From NCBI GenBank assembly GCA_963926925.1, contig CAWUZD010000015.1:1-33545 (forward strand): 33,545 nt of DNA, read 5' to 3'. The stretch comes from Paralactobacillus_A sp963926925. Its GTDB lineage: Bacteria > Bacillota > Bacilli > Lactobacillales > Lactobacillaceae. This document shows positions 1 through 7,844 of the stretch, piece by piece; within the stretch, counting starts at the first letter, position 1, and each line of letters starts with the position of its first letter. The translations under genes and the position numbers were made by a program. Under the pieces are notes generated by a model. It worked only from the letters and a program-made list of their open reading frames with translations. It searched no databases and had not been told where the DNA came from.

Positions 1-877
1 AAATATCAAGTTCACCAGCACGAAAAGCACGTAATACACTCATTCGTTTTTGTTGGGTAAGGTCACCATGAATTCCTTCAGCATTAAAACCGCGTGCTTT
101 TAAGCCCCGAATTAATTCATCAACCCGCCGTTTGGTCCGTCCAAAAATTAATGCTAATTCAGGATTTTGTACATCAAGTAACCGTGACAAGATATCAAAT
201 TTTTCATCTTCACGAGCCCGAATATAATATTGATCAATTAAATCAGCTGTTAATTCTTTTGTTTCAATCCGCACAACTTCAGGATCATGCATAAACTTAT
301 GTGCAATTTTCATAATTGCTGGTGGCATTGTTGCAGAGAATAATAATGTTTGCCGTTTTTCAGGAACATGTTCAACAATTTTTTCAATATCATCAACAAA
401 GCCCATATCAAGTATTTCATCAGCTTCATCTAAAACTAACATTTTTAAATTAGCTAATTTCAATGTATGCCGTTCAATATGGTCAATTAACCGCCCTGGT
501 GTGCCAACTACAATTTGGGGTTTATTCTTCAAATTACGAATTTGCCGATTAATATCAGCGCCACCAAAAACGACTTGAACTCGTACATGTTTATCACGAC
601 CAAGACGTTGTAATTCTTCTTGGGTTTGGACAGCTAATTCACGTGTTGGTGAAATAATTAGACCTTGCACATTAGGATTATTAACATCAACAGCATTAAG
701 CATTGGTAAGCCAAAAGCTGCTGTTTTACCAGTACCAGTTTGTGCTTGACCAATTACGTCAATTCCAGTTAATACTAAGGGAATAGTTGCTGCTTGAATT
801 GGCGTTGGTCCTTTAAAACCAACCCGGTCAATCGCTTTAAGTAAAGTAGCATCTAAATTAAGTTCACTAAATTTCAA
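1..877 (-). CDS. cshA: DEAD-box ATP-dependent RNA helicase, CshA-like (partial, C-terminus beyond window)
   Basis: ATP-dependent RNA helicase that would remodel mRNA and assist ribosome assembly and RNA decay in the cytoplasm. The visible part is about 292 residues. It shows the family motifs in order: Q motif (GFKGPTPIQ, about 20-28), motif I AQTGTGKT (45-52), Ia PTRELA (77-82), GG, TPGR, DEAD (150-153), SAT (181-183), then the start of the second RecA domain with a FGRTKRR-like strand and HGDLTQ. The start is a TTG at 877 preceded by AAGGAG eight bases upstream, and the protein begins LKFSEL, as in CshA homologues. The C-terminal end of the second domain and the usual basic tail lie left of the window. 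It is separated from the bile salt hydrolase gene by a terminator. Family assignment is firm; CshA rather than another paralogue is a reasonable guess from the start and the Q motif. Confidence 0.9.
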   Translation of the reverse strand, partial: MKFSELNLDATLLKAIDRVGFKGPTPIQAATIPLVLTGIDVIGQAQTGTGKTAAFGLPMLNAVDVNNPNVQGLIISPTRELAVQTQEELQRLGRDKHVRVQVVFGGADINRQIRNLKNKPQIVVGTPGRLIDHIERHTLKLANLKMLVLDEADEILDMGFVDDIEKIVEHVPEKRQTLLFSATMPPAIMKIAHKFMHDPEVVRIETKELTADLIDQYYIRAREDEKFDILSRLLDVQNPELALIFGRTKRRVDELIRGLKARGFNAEGIHGDLTQQKRMSVLRAFRAGELDI

Positions 878-1034
878 TCCAAAATCTCCTTAATTAAGCT
901 TATCAGAAACTAACTTGGACTGGTGGTGATAATTAAGTGTTATTACAAATGCCAAATTACTTTCTAATCGCTCTTTTTAAATAACCAATATATTATCATA
1001 ATCGTTAATGCTTAATAACGCTAGTATTAGCGCA

Positions 1035-1070
1035 CAAAAAAACAACCAAATTTCTTTGGTTGCTTTTTAC
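1035..1070 (-). terminator. Rho-independent terminator after the bile salt hydrolase gene
   Basis: Perfect 8-bp inverted repeat CAACCAAA/TTTGGTTG (1043-1050 and 1055-1062) with a 4-base loop. On the minus strand it is followed by a run of U (A at 1036-1042). It sits directly downstream of the bsh stop codon. Confidence 0.85.
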
Positions 1071-1076
1071 TAATCA

Positions 1077-2027
1077 TTAATACATTGTTACTTGATTAGC
1101 ATTAATATTTTCATCATTTAATTGTACTTGTTTAATTGCAAAATCATCATAGCGATTATAATAATATGTTTTAGTTTTTGCAGAATAACAATCGGTATAA
1201 ATTGTTAATTCACGTTTACCAGCTGGGTTAACAACACTACCATCAACCATCGCAACTGCTTTTAAGATATTAAAGAATTTAGCAACATTTTCTGTTTCAG
1301 TATTAACAGTTGGATAGTTAGCGTTTAAATAAGCAACTTTGACAAAACGTGATGCTGGAATACTATCACCAGGTAAACCCCAACTACCAGTACCAACACC
1401 TAAGCCTTTAACTTCCTGTTTGTTCCACATTGATGATTTGGCATCTTGAGGTGTTAAACCAACATAATTATTTAAATTCATTAAATGCCATGGAAATTCA
1501 GGGTTATTTGTTAATACGCCAACTGGATCATCATATACTTGCACACCATGTTCACGTGTTGATTCAACAACAATTGCAGCATCTTTATCACTAATAAACC
1601 AGTGTAATGGTGCTACTGGCATTTTTGGTGAAAATGGTACATCAATTAAGCAAAGGTTCTTTAAACCTTCTTTAGCTTCAGCAACCGTATCAAATTCTTC
1701 TAACAACCAAAGCATAAATTCATAAGGAGCCATATTAGTCTTGCCAGCTACTGGATCTTTAGGAAAGTAAGCAAAATTAGGAAAGTTTAAACCGGCAATT
1801 CCCAAACCATTTTCATTACATGCATCGAAGTACATTGGGTAATCACCAGCCATAATACCCATACCAATTAAGGCTTTAGTAGTCTTTTTATTATCTAAGA
1901 ATTTATATGGTAGTGGGTAGTTTCGTGGTGTTACTAAAACTTGTTCACCATAACTTGATTCAACATCCAAATTACGACCATAAAATAAATTACCATTAAT
2001 ATCAGTAAAACGTAAACCTGTACACAT
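1077..2027 (-). CDS. bsh: Bile salt hydrolase (choloylglycine hydrolase)
   Basis: Cytoplasmic Ntn-hydrolase that cleaves the amide bond of glycine- or taurine-conjugated bile salts. The 316 residues match the usual length. After removal of Met1 the nucleophile is Cys2 (MCTGLRF). The other expected catalytic and binding residues are visible: Arg18 and Asp21 (YGRNLD), Asn81 (GLNFP), Asn174/175 (TNNPEF) and Arg227 (PASRF). The GLNFP context and the LPGDSIPASRF segment favour bile salt hydrolase over penicillin V acylase, but substrate preference cannot be read with certainty. AAGGAAG precedes the ATG. The upstream gene on the same strand encodes an MFS transporter, a pairing known for conjugated bile salt transporters in Lactobacillus johnsonii. 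A hairpin terminator between the two suggests separate or read-through transcription. Points to a vertebrate-gut lifestyle. Confidence 0.92.
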   Translation of the reverse strand: MCTGLRFTDINGNLFYGRNLDVESSYGEQVLVTPRNYPLPYKFLDNKKTTKALIGMGIMAGDYPMYFDACNENGLGIAGLNFPNFAYFPKDPVAGKTNMAPYEFMLWLLEEFDTVAEAKEGLKNLCLIDVPFSPKMPVAPLHWFISDKDAAIVVESTREHGVQVYDDPVGVLTNNPEFPWHLMNLNNYVGLTPQDAKSSMWNKQEVKGLGVGTGSWGLPGDSIPASRFVKVAYLNANYPTVNTETENVAKFFNILKAVAMVDGSVVNPAGKRELTIYTDCYSAKTKTYYYNRYDDFAIKQVQLNDENINANQVTMY

Positions 2028-2092
2028 AATTAATTTAACTTCCTTTACTTTTAATATATTTAAATATTTATTAATGTAACGTGTAATATTAT

Positions 2093-2127
2093 AAAAATGT
2101 TCTAGTTATCGGTAACTAGAACATTTT
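2093..2127. terminator. Strong hairpin terminator between the MFS gene and bsh
   Basis: Long inverted repeat around TGTTCTAGTTA/TAACTAGAACA with A- and T-runs on its two flanks (A at 2093-2097, T at 2123-2127). It lies directly downstream of the MFS stop on the minus strand and upstream of bsh, so bsh needs read-through or its own promoter. Confidence 0.82.
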
Positions 2128-2135
2128 TATAACTA

Positions 2136-3488
2136 TTATTTATTATTATTAGTTGCGTGATTGATTTTAGTCATGCAAACTTTTTGAATCTTCTTAATCT
2201 TAATTACAGCACCAATTAATAAAATAAAACCAACAATAACACATGCTAACATAACGTACCATGCCATAGTAAAGCTAGCCATATCTTTAACAATACCAAA
2301 TAATGGTGCACCAATTGCGAAACCAATGGCATATGCTAAGCCAACTAAACCAAGCATTACACCTTCTTCTTTAGCACCAAATAAGTCTTTGGCCATGAAA
2401 GCTGGACCTGACATATAACTAAATACTGCAAAACCACAGAAGAAAGCATACGCAATTGCACAATTTCTACTAAAAGTAGTACCAAATGGTTGTGAACTAA
2501 CTAAAAGCATCATCACAATTGAAATAACATACATAATTGCAGCAAATGTCATTGCTTTAGCAGTACCTAATTTATCAAATAAAATCCCACCAAGAACATT
2601 ACCGATTAAACAACCAACACCATACATTGCACCAATGAAACCAACGGTTTCTAAACTTAATTTAGTATCTAAAAAAGCTGCATAGTCTTCATTTAATGAT
2701 GCTAAGCCAATACCAATAATTAAGAAACCGATACTAAAAATCCAAAATGCTGGCATCTTAATAACTTCTTTAGCTGTCCAACCTGGAAATAATTTGGCAT
2801 TAGCTGCTTTTTCAGCGGCCTTTGCTTCCTTCATTTCTTCTGCAGAAGCAACAACTTCATTCTTTTTAGGTGTACGAATAAAGATAGTAATAATTAAACC
2901 AACAATAAATAATGCTACGGCAAAAATAAAGAATGGTTTCATTGAAATTAAATGACCTGTCTTCGCATTGCCGATCATATTAGCCGCTAAAATTTTTTGT
3001 GTAATTGGTTGTAAGAAAATATTACCAATTGAACCACCACAAAATGCTATCCCTAAAGCAGTTCCACGGCCTTTACCTGGAAACCAATGGTTAATTACCC
3101 AAGGAACACCTTGTCCTGAGAAAAATGTTGAACCAATCATGCATAAAATACCGGCAACATAGAATAATGGCAATTTAGTACTAATTCCAAAAAGAACATA
3201 TGCTAAAGCAGAAATCGTAATGCCTGTCATATACATGACTTTATAATTAATTTTGCTAAATCCTTTACCAATGAATGGTGAGGTAATGGATGCAGCAAGT
3301 GCGCCAAATGTGAACAATAAAGTATATGACGCTAATGTAAAGTGAAAAGTGTTAACAAGTGGATGAACAAATAATGGCTGAATATTTTGTGCAATTCCGT
3401 ATGGAATAGCTTGAGTAAACATCGCAAGAAATACCATGAAGTATTTATAGCCCTTGCTAACTACTTTTTCGTTAGAAACAGTATCCAT
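2136..3488 (-). CDS. MFS transporter, possible conjugated bile salt transporter
   Basis: Polytopic membrane transporter of 450 residues with about twelve hydrophobic segments and a basic, Lys/Glu/Ala-rich central loop (about 207-237) between the two six-helix halves, as expected for the major facilitator superfamily. The N-terminal half has the GKGRGTALGIAFCGGSIGN motif region typical of oxalate/formate-antiporter-like MFS proteins. The gene lies just upstream of bsh on the same strand. Pairs of such MFS genes (cbsT) with a bile salt hydrolase are described in Lactobacillus johnsonii, where they take up conjugated bile salts; I infer a similar role here from context only. An organic-acid antiporter is the main alternative. 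Start: ATG at 3488 with a GAAAGAGG element upstream. A terminator follows at 2093-2127. Confidence 0.78.
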   Translation of the reverse strand: MDTVSNEKVVSKGYKYFMVFLAMFTQAIPYGIAQNIQPLFVHPLVNTFHFTLASYTLLFTFGALAASITSPFIGKGFSKINYKVMYMTGITISALAYVLFGISTKLPLFYVAGILCMIGSTFFSGQGVPWVINHWFPGKGRGTALGIAFCGGSIGNIFLQPITQKILAANMIGNAKTGHLISMKPFFIFAVALFIVGLIITIFIRTPKKNEVVASAEEMKEAKAAEKAANAKLFPGWTAKEVIKMPAFWIFSIGFLIIGIGLASLNEDYAAFLDTKLSLETVGFIGAMYGVGCLIGNVLGGILFDKLGTAKAMTFAAIMYVISIVMMLLVSSQPFGTTFSRNCAIAYAFFCGFAVFSYMSGPAFMAKDLFGAKEEGVMLGLVGLAYAIGFAIGAPLFGIVKDMASFTMAWYVMLACVIVGFILLIGAVIKIKKIQKVCMTKINHATNNNK

Positions 3489-3536
3489 AAAATAACGCCT
3501 CTTTCTTAAGATGTTTTGTAAATAGTCTATAAAAAA

Positions 3537-3578
3537 GCAAAAAAGTGTTAATAATTTTCATCAAAAAATTATTAACAC
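3537..3578 (-). terminator. Terminator of the cbiMQO operon
   Basis: Inverted repeat GTGTTAATAATT/AATTATTAACAC (3545-3556 and 3567-3578). On the minus strand it is followed by a U-rich run (A at 3539-3544). It lies about 100 bases downstream of the cbiO stop and about 60 bases upstream of the MFS start. Confidence 0.72.
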
Positions 3579-3679
3579 CCTTACTTCTTGTAACCTATAA
3601 CCTATCTACATTGTTATTATCAAACAACGTTTAAAAAAAATCAATAAATTAGGCTTACTTATTTTTTTGTTAGTGAATA

Positions 3680-4402
3680 TTAGAATTTCTGAACTTGTTC
3701 AAGCAAATGCTCATTGCTTTGTAATTCATCTCGTGTCTTTTTAATAACTTGATAATTATTATCAAATATTAAATAGTTTGTTGCATAATCCTTAATTTGA
3801 TTATAATAATGCGTAATCATAATTAATGTTTTACCATTTTGATGAAGTTGTTCAAAAATTTGCAAAAATTCGTTACGACTAGCTTCTGTTAATCCTACTA
3901 AAGGTTCATCAAGTAAAATCACTTCAGGATTTAATGCGAGAACACTTGCTAAAGCAACTTTACGTTTTTCACCACCAGAAAGATGATAAGGAACCCGTTC
4001 TTTTAAATCTTGAATTCCTAATAAATTCAAGCAATCATTCACGCGTTCATCAATTTCAGCATGTGGTAATTCCATTTGCTTAGGTCCAAAAGCAACTTCT
4101 TCATAAACTGAAGAATTAAACAATTGAATATCAACATTTTGAAACAAAATACCAACTTTTTGATGGTACATCTTTTTATTAACATCATTACTTAACCAAT
4201 CATTCAATTGTTTGCCTTCAAAAGCAATACTACCTTGTGAAGCTTTTAAAAATCCTGCAATAATTTGCATTAATGTTGATTTACCACTTCCGTTAGGTCC
4301 CATCAAACATAAATATTCATTATCATCAACATTAAAACTAACATTACGTAAAACATCTTTTTTACTATAACCAAACGTTAAATCATTTACTTCAAATTTC
4401 AT
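3680..4402 (-). CDS. cbiO: Nickel/cobalt ECF-type transporter, ATPase CbiO
   Basis: ATP-binding subunit of a group I ECF metal importer at the inner face of the membrane. The 240 residues contain Walker A GPNGSGKST (35-43), a Q-loop near 89, the ABC signature LSGGE (142-146), Walker B VILLDEP (162-168) and the switch His199. Only one ATPase gene is present, so it should act as a homodimer. It is the last gene of cbiM-cbiQ-cbiO, 19 bases after cbiQ, with ATG at 4402. Its place beside the urease cluster, with no cobalamin genes visible, favours nickel as the substrate; cobalt cannot be excluded. Confidence 0.9.
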   Translation of the reverse strand: MKFEVNDLTFGYSKKDVLRNVSFNVDDNEYLCLMGPNGSGKSTLMQIIAGFLKASQGSIAFEGKQLNDWLSNDVNKKMYHQKVGILFQNVDIQLFNSSVYEEVAFGPKQMELPHAEIDERVNDCLNLLGIQDLKERVPYHLSGGEKRKVALASVLALNPEVILLDEPLVGLTEASRNEFLQIFEQLHQNGKTLIMITHYYNQIKDYATNYLIFDNNYQVIKKTRDELQSNEHLLEQVQKF

Positions 4403-4421
4403 CTTGATCTTCCAAACTAAA

Positions 4422-5198
4422 TTAATAAATCATCAATAATATTGAAAAGACTAATTCACTACCAATTAAAACATAATCTTTCTTATTTAACTTATGGCGC
4501 ATGTAATTATAATTACCAGTGAATGCCCGTGCTATTAAAGCATTATAAAGTTCTTTACCATATTTCACCATTTCAAGGTATAAATTACCAAAAATTACAC
4601 CAAACATATGATTGTGGACACTATTATTACCTACCGAACGTGCTTCGATTGCTTGCAATGTTTGTAATAAGAAATCACCTAACACATGAAGATGTTTTAC
4701 GAAAATATCAATTTGAAAAATAATGAAATTAGGAACATGCAATTGCTTTAAAGCGGTTAAAAAATCATAAATGGGCGTTGTCGTTGCATAAGTCATAATG
4801 CCAATAAAGACTAACCCAATTTTGATAAGAAAGAACACACTCCCTGTTCCTAAAAAGAAAGCAGGACAATATAAGATTAAGTTTAAAATAAAAATATTCA
4901 AACTTCGTCTTAAAATTTTAATAATTGTTTTACCATTTAACCGTAATGATAGCATTGCTTCATATAAACCAACTAACCAAACTGTCAAACGATTATTGGT
5001 CCAACATAAAATTAATGAAATCATAATTACATTAATCAAGTAAACCACAGGATGAAAACGATGTTTATGTGTCGTTGTTCCTTCTTGATGTAACTTGTTT
5101 AATAAATTAATGAGAATTTTTTCATTACTTAACAAACCGCTCCGTCGTTGTGACTGTGGTTGGTAATTTTCTTGCTTAGCTAACCAGTCCGGAATCAT
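4422..5198 (-). CDS. cbiQ: Nickel/cobalt ECF-type transporter, transmembrane subunit CbiQ
   Basis: Membrane coupling subunit (T component) of the metal importer, 258 residues. It has a cytoplasmic, basic N-terminus of about 48 residues, hydrophobic helices at about 50-80 and 100-137, and two Ala-Arg-X coupling motifs, ARS at 186-188 and ARA at 223-225, which contact the ATPase in this family. It is 31 bases after cbiM and 19 bases before cbiO. The ribosome binding site (AGAAGTGA) is modest, consistent with translation in an operon. The N-terminal extension is slightly long for the family but shows no motif I recognise. Confidence 0.86.
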   Translation of the reverse strand: MIPDWLAKQENYQPQSQRRSGLLSNEKILINLLNKLHQEGTTTHKHRFHPVVYLINVIMISLILCWTNNRLTVWLVGLYEAMLSLRLNGKTIIKILRRSLNIFILNLILYCPAFFLGTGSVFFLIKIGLVFIGIMTYATTTPIYDFLTALKQLHVPNFIIFQIDIFVKHLHVLGDFLLQTLQAIEARSVGNNSVHNHMFGVIFGNLYLEMVKYGKELYNALIARAFTGNYNYMRHKLNKKDYVLIGSELVFSILLMIY

Positions 5199-5229
5199 TA
5201 TTTATCACTTCTATCTAATTAAAAATATT

Positions 5230-6270
5230 CTAATTTGAAGAATCATTATCTTTATTAATTAATGCACTAATGATCTTAGTTACTAACATAAAGATCACAA
5301 TTGCTGTAATCCCACATAAAATATAACCAAATGCTTGGGTAACTGGACCATTTAAACCAGGAATAGCATAACCATCAAATAAAGCATGATAACTATTACC
5401 ATGTTGCATTGCTGTTGGCATATGCACTGGTAAATGATAGTGTTTTAATTGTTGTAAAATATCACTACCGCCCCATTCGCCCCAAGCTGGTGAAGAAGCA
5501 ATTAAACCAATTGGTGTAAGGACTAATGCAATCCCAATAATCCAGGCAAAGGCCTTACGCCAACTGTGTTTTTCACCACTTGTTACTGGTTGATAGTCAT
5601 GTGCATTATAAATTGTTTGGGGAGCAATTTTTTTAATGTAACTATAAACGGCCAATGAAATAAATCCTTCAATAAGACCAATAATTAAGTGCACACCTAC
5701 CATTGCTGGTACTGCAATTTTTAATGGATATGGACAATACATTGGTTGCCCACTAGCAGTATGGAATAAAAGTGGTTGCAAACCTAATTCAATACCACAA
5801 CATAAAGCTGCGCAAACAATACCAATATAACCACCGGCAAAAGCCCCAATTTTATCGCCTGATTTTTTAAAAAGCTTCTTACAAAGTAAAAATACGCCAT
5901 AACCAACAAACGATAAAACAAACGCCATGTTAAAGGCATTAGCACCAATACATAAAATTCCACCATCACCGAATAAAAAGGCTTGTACCACTAATGCTAA
6001 TGTCACGGCCAGGCACGCGGCCCACGGTCCCAGTAAAATGGCAAGCAATGCTGAACCAACCGCATGAGCAGTGGTCCCACCAGGAACAGGAACATTGAAC
6101 ATCATAATTAAGAAAGCTAATGATGCGCCAATCCCAATTTGTGTAATCGTTTCTTTCTTTTCTTCAATTTGAACTTTTACTTTTTTTGCGGAAACATACC
6201 AAATAGGTGCCATCACAGCAAACATCGTAATACATGTTGCTGGACTAAGATAATTTTCAGGAATGTGCAT
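5230..6270 (-). CDS. cbiM: Nickel/cobalt-binding membrane component CbiM with C-terminal CbiN-like part
   Basis: Substrate-specific subunit of the metal importer. The start is placed at the ATG at 6270 rather than a TTG at 6291: that TTG lies in the Shine-Dalgarno region (AGGAG at 6281-6285), and the family requires the N-terminus MHIP, whose Met1 amine and His2 bind the metal. The 346-residue product starts MHIPENYLSP and carries the second metal-site motif GGTTAHAVG with His69. Residues 1-220 are the seven-helix CbiM domain. Residues about 240-346 add two more hydrophobic segments around an extracellular stretch with LTPIGLIASSPAWGEWG, resembling a fused CbiN/NikN-type module. That explains the absence of a separate cbiN. 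First gene of the operon, divergent from the small HTH gene, next to urease, so nickel is the likely cargo. Confidence 0.88.
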   Translation of the reverse strand: MHIPENYLSPATCITMFAVMAPIWYVSAKKVKVQIEEKKETITQIGIGASLAFLIMMFNVPVPGGTTAHAVGSALLAILLGPWAACLAVTLALVVQAFLFGDGGILCIGANAFNMAFVLSFVGYGVFLLCKKLFKKSGDKIGAFAGGYIGIVCAALCCGIELGLQPLLFHTASGQPMYCPYPLKIAVPAMVGVHLIIGLIEGFISLAVYSYIKKIAPQTIYNAHDYQPVTSGEKHSWRKAFAWIIGIALVLTPIGLIASSPAWGEWGGSDILQQLKHYHLPVHMPTAMQHGNSYHALFDGYAIPGLNGPVTQAFGYILCGITAIVIFMLVTKIISALINKDNDSSN

Positions 6271-6324
6271 ATATCCTTTACTCCTCTCCAAAATAACCTT
6301 GATAAAGGCCTTAACCTTTTTAAG

Positions 6325-6338
6325 TGTAACCGCTTTTT
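6325..6338 (+). promoter_or_regulatory. cre-like site (CcpA) at the cbiM promoter region
   Basis: TGTAACCGCTTTTT fits the loose catabolite-responsive element consensus (TGNAANCGNWNNCW) with one mismatch, the C near the 3' end. It lies just downstream of the candidate cbiM transcription start, a position where CcpA usually represses. The same single mismatch occurs in the site at the urease promoter. Function is inferred. Confidence 0.45.
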
Positions 6339-6425
6339 TTTAATTTTACTAATAAAACGAAATTGCTACTTATTTACCAATTACATATAATTCATTTTTA
6401 TTTAATACAATTAAATTACTTTTAA

Positions 6426-6461
6426 TTAATTAGTAAATTAGATTTAATTTTTACTAATTAA
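6426..6461. repeat. Inverted repeat, candidate operator
   Basis: Perfect 12-bp inverted repeat TTAATTAGTAAA/TTTACTAATTAA (6426-6437 and 6450-6461) with a 12-base centre. The half-site centres are 21 bases apart, about two helical turns. No U-run follows, so it looks like a protein-binding site rather than a terminator. It contains two of the three ATTAGTAAA copies in this gap. Confidence 0.5.
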
Positions 6462-6613
6462 ATATCCATATATCAATGATTAAAAAATTAATTTCATCTT
6501 TAAATTAGTACGATTTACATTCTTTTTACATTATCGTTAATAAATGTTAAAAAATTAATCTATATTATTTCGAGAAGATTTAGATTATATTATTAAGTTA
6601 TGGAGGTGAACTC

Positions 6614-6913
6614 ATGAATAAAAAAGAAGTTGAACATCATATTAATCAATTATTGGCTAATCCACACAACTCCCTAGAAGAAAATGTATGGTTAATGGCA
6701 GCATGTTCTTTTTTAATCCATAAAGATTTTCAGGAACACCAAATTCAACATAATTTTTTGTTTACAAATAAAAAACAAGCCTATGAATGGTTACATGTTA
6801 GTTATCAAACTTTCTCAGCATGGGAAAAAGCTGGATTACCATCCCATCATATTGATAACCAGGTTATTTATTTAAAAGATGAAATTCTTGAATGGTTAAA
6901 ACATAAGCAATAA
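6614..6913 (+). CDS. Small histidine-rich helix-turn-helix protein, possible metal or urease regulator
   Basis: 99-residue cytoplasmic protein. Residues about 50-97 resemble the excisionase/MerR-type HTH_17 fold: KKQAYEWLHVSYQTFSAWEKAG is the helix-turn-helix, followed by a wing and YLKDEILEWLKH. Residues 1-45 form a short helical region. Ten of 99 residues are His (8, 9, 18, 36, 42, 46, 61, 78, 79, 97), including two HH pairs, and there is one Cys (31). The Shine-Dalgarno site GGAGGTGA is four bases before the ATG. It lies between the nickel importer (divergent) and the urease operon (convergent, with a shared terminator), and repeated candidate operators lie upstream. No exact family is recognised. 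A nickel- or pH-linked regulator is an inference from position and His content; a remnant phage excisionase-like protein is the alternative. Confidence 0.75.
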   Translation: MNKKEVEHHINQLLANPHNSLEENVWLMAACSFLIHKDFQEHQIQHNFLFTNKKQAYEWLHVSYQTFSAWEKAGLPSHHIDNQVIYLKDEILEWLKHKQ

Positions 6914-6948
6914 AAAAAATCTTCCTACTATAATAGGAAGATTTTTTT
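6913..6948. terminator. Bidirectional terminator between the HTH gene and ureD
   Basis: Stem AAATCTTCCTA/TAGGAAGATTT with a 6-base loop (6928-6933), A-run on the left and T-run on the right. It closes the plus-strand HTH gene and, from the other side, the minus-strand urease operon (ureD stop at 6959). Confidence 0.88.
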
Positions 6949-6958
6949 ATTACCTTTT

Positions 6959-7825
6959 TTAAATTGCGTAATTATGTTGGTAAATACTTGCATCTTTGTG
7001 TAATTCCAACTTTGGTGAATTCAACAATTCTTTCCGTAAGTAATTTACACAGTACATAATTGCTTCACGATTATGATTTAAATCAGGTCCAAGAACACGC
7101 ATTACCATTGCTGGTCCTTCTAGTTTAGAAACACCCATGTTCATTTGCAATGTATCTTGCATATATTGTTGTACCTTATGAACAAAATCTTCATCAATTC
7201 GTTCATCAACGGCTACTAAACTAGTATAGTTTTCAGAAGATTCAAATAATCCTAAATCAGCAAGATTATAAATGTTAGGATCTAAGATTAAGTTATCATT
7301 GTATACTAATTTATCATCATAATAAATATGTGAACGCATATGCACATTGGTATATTGGAATAATTTGCTATCAGGTGACCAACCAGCCGTTACACCGTCA
7401 GTATAAAGTAAGGTTGATCCTTTAGCCATATGAACAGTATTATCTTGTTCATATTTAGCATTCCGATAAGGAATAATATCATCAGGAATATATTCCAATA
7501 CACTATTCTTACCTAATTCAATATTAGTATATTGTGCGGTTGTCTCATTGTTATCACACTTATAAATATAAGTTGGTGCTTGGGTTGATAAAATAACACG
7601 ACTATTAGGATCAAGCTTAATCTTAATCATGTATTTTTCACCCTCAGTTAAACCACCACCCATTGCAATTAAGTAATAGCAAAGCGTGTCTTCATTAACT
7701 AATGGCATACGAGCAGAAACCCGTGATTGACCTTCGTAGTACATTTTATCAACGATTGTACGATTATTTTTAGTAGTAAATACTAAATCAGTATAACCGT
7801 CATATTCATCAGGTTTTGTTGTCAT
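6959..7825 (-). CDS. ureD: Urease accessory protein UreD
   Basis: Urease accessory protein of 288 residues. UreD is the scaffold that binds apo-urease and, with UreF and UreG, forms the pre-activation complex through which nickel passes to the active site. The sequence fits the family: a beta-rich pattern with LCYYLIAMGGGLTEGEKYMIKI and ILSTQAPTYIYK near the N-terminal half, as in UreD/UreH proteins. Last gene of the operon, 19 bases after ureG, with AAGG upstream of the ATG. Placement after ureG is the order seen in many Firmicutes. No odd features were seen. Confidence 0.92.
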   Translation of the reverse strand: MTTKPDEYDGYTDLVFTTKNNRTIVDKMYYEGQSRVSARMPLVNEDTLCYYLIAMGGGLTEGEKYMIKIKLDPNSRVILSTQAPTYIYKCDNNETTAQYTNIELGKNSVLEYIPDDIIPYRNAKYEQDNTVHMAKGSTLLYTDGVTAGWSPDSKLFQYTNVHMRSHIYYDDKLVYNDNLILDPNIYNLADLGLFESSENYTSLVAVDERIDEDFVHKVQQYMQDTLQMNMGVSKLEGPAMVMRVLGPDLNHNREAIMYCVNYLRKELLNSPKLELHKDASIYQHNYAI

Positions 7826-7844
7826 AACCCTTATCCTTTTCTAA

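Larger units (their letters stand above)
6271..6613. other. Intergenic control region between cbiM and the HTH gene
   Basis: 343 bases, very A+T-rich, with no credible gene. It holds the divergent start regions of cbiM (minus) and the HTH gene (plus). A weak sigma-A-like pair for cbiM is TTGGTA (6375-6380), 17-base spacer, TTTTAT (6352-6357). A cre-like site follows at 6325-6338. Three copies of ATTAGTAAA lie at 6345-6353, 6429-6437 and 6450-6458, plus a partial copy at 6504-6511. The HTH gene has a strong GGAGGTGA site just before its ATG; its promoter is not clear, with TATATT at 6586-6591 a weak candidate. Confidence 0.6.

Noticed and set aside
94..294. Plus-strand frame opposite the helicase gene
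   Set aside because: Antisense shadow of the DEAD-box helicase reading frame, with no ribosome site or family features.
6271..6420. NiCo or cobalamin riboswitch in the cbiM leader
   Set aside because: No conserved riboswitch core was seen; the leader is short and A+T-rich.
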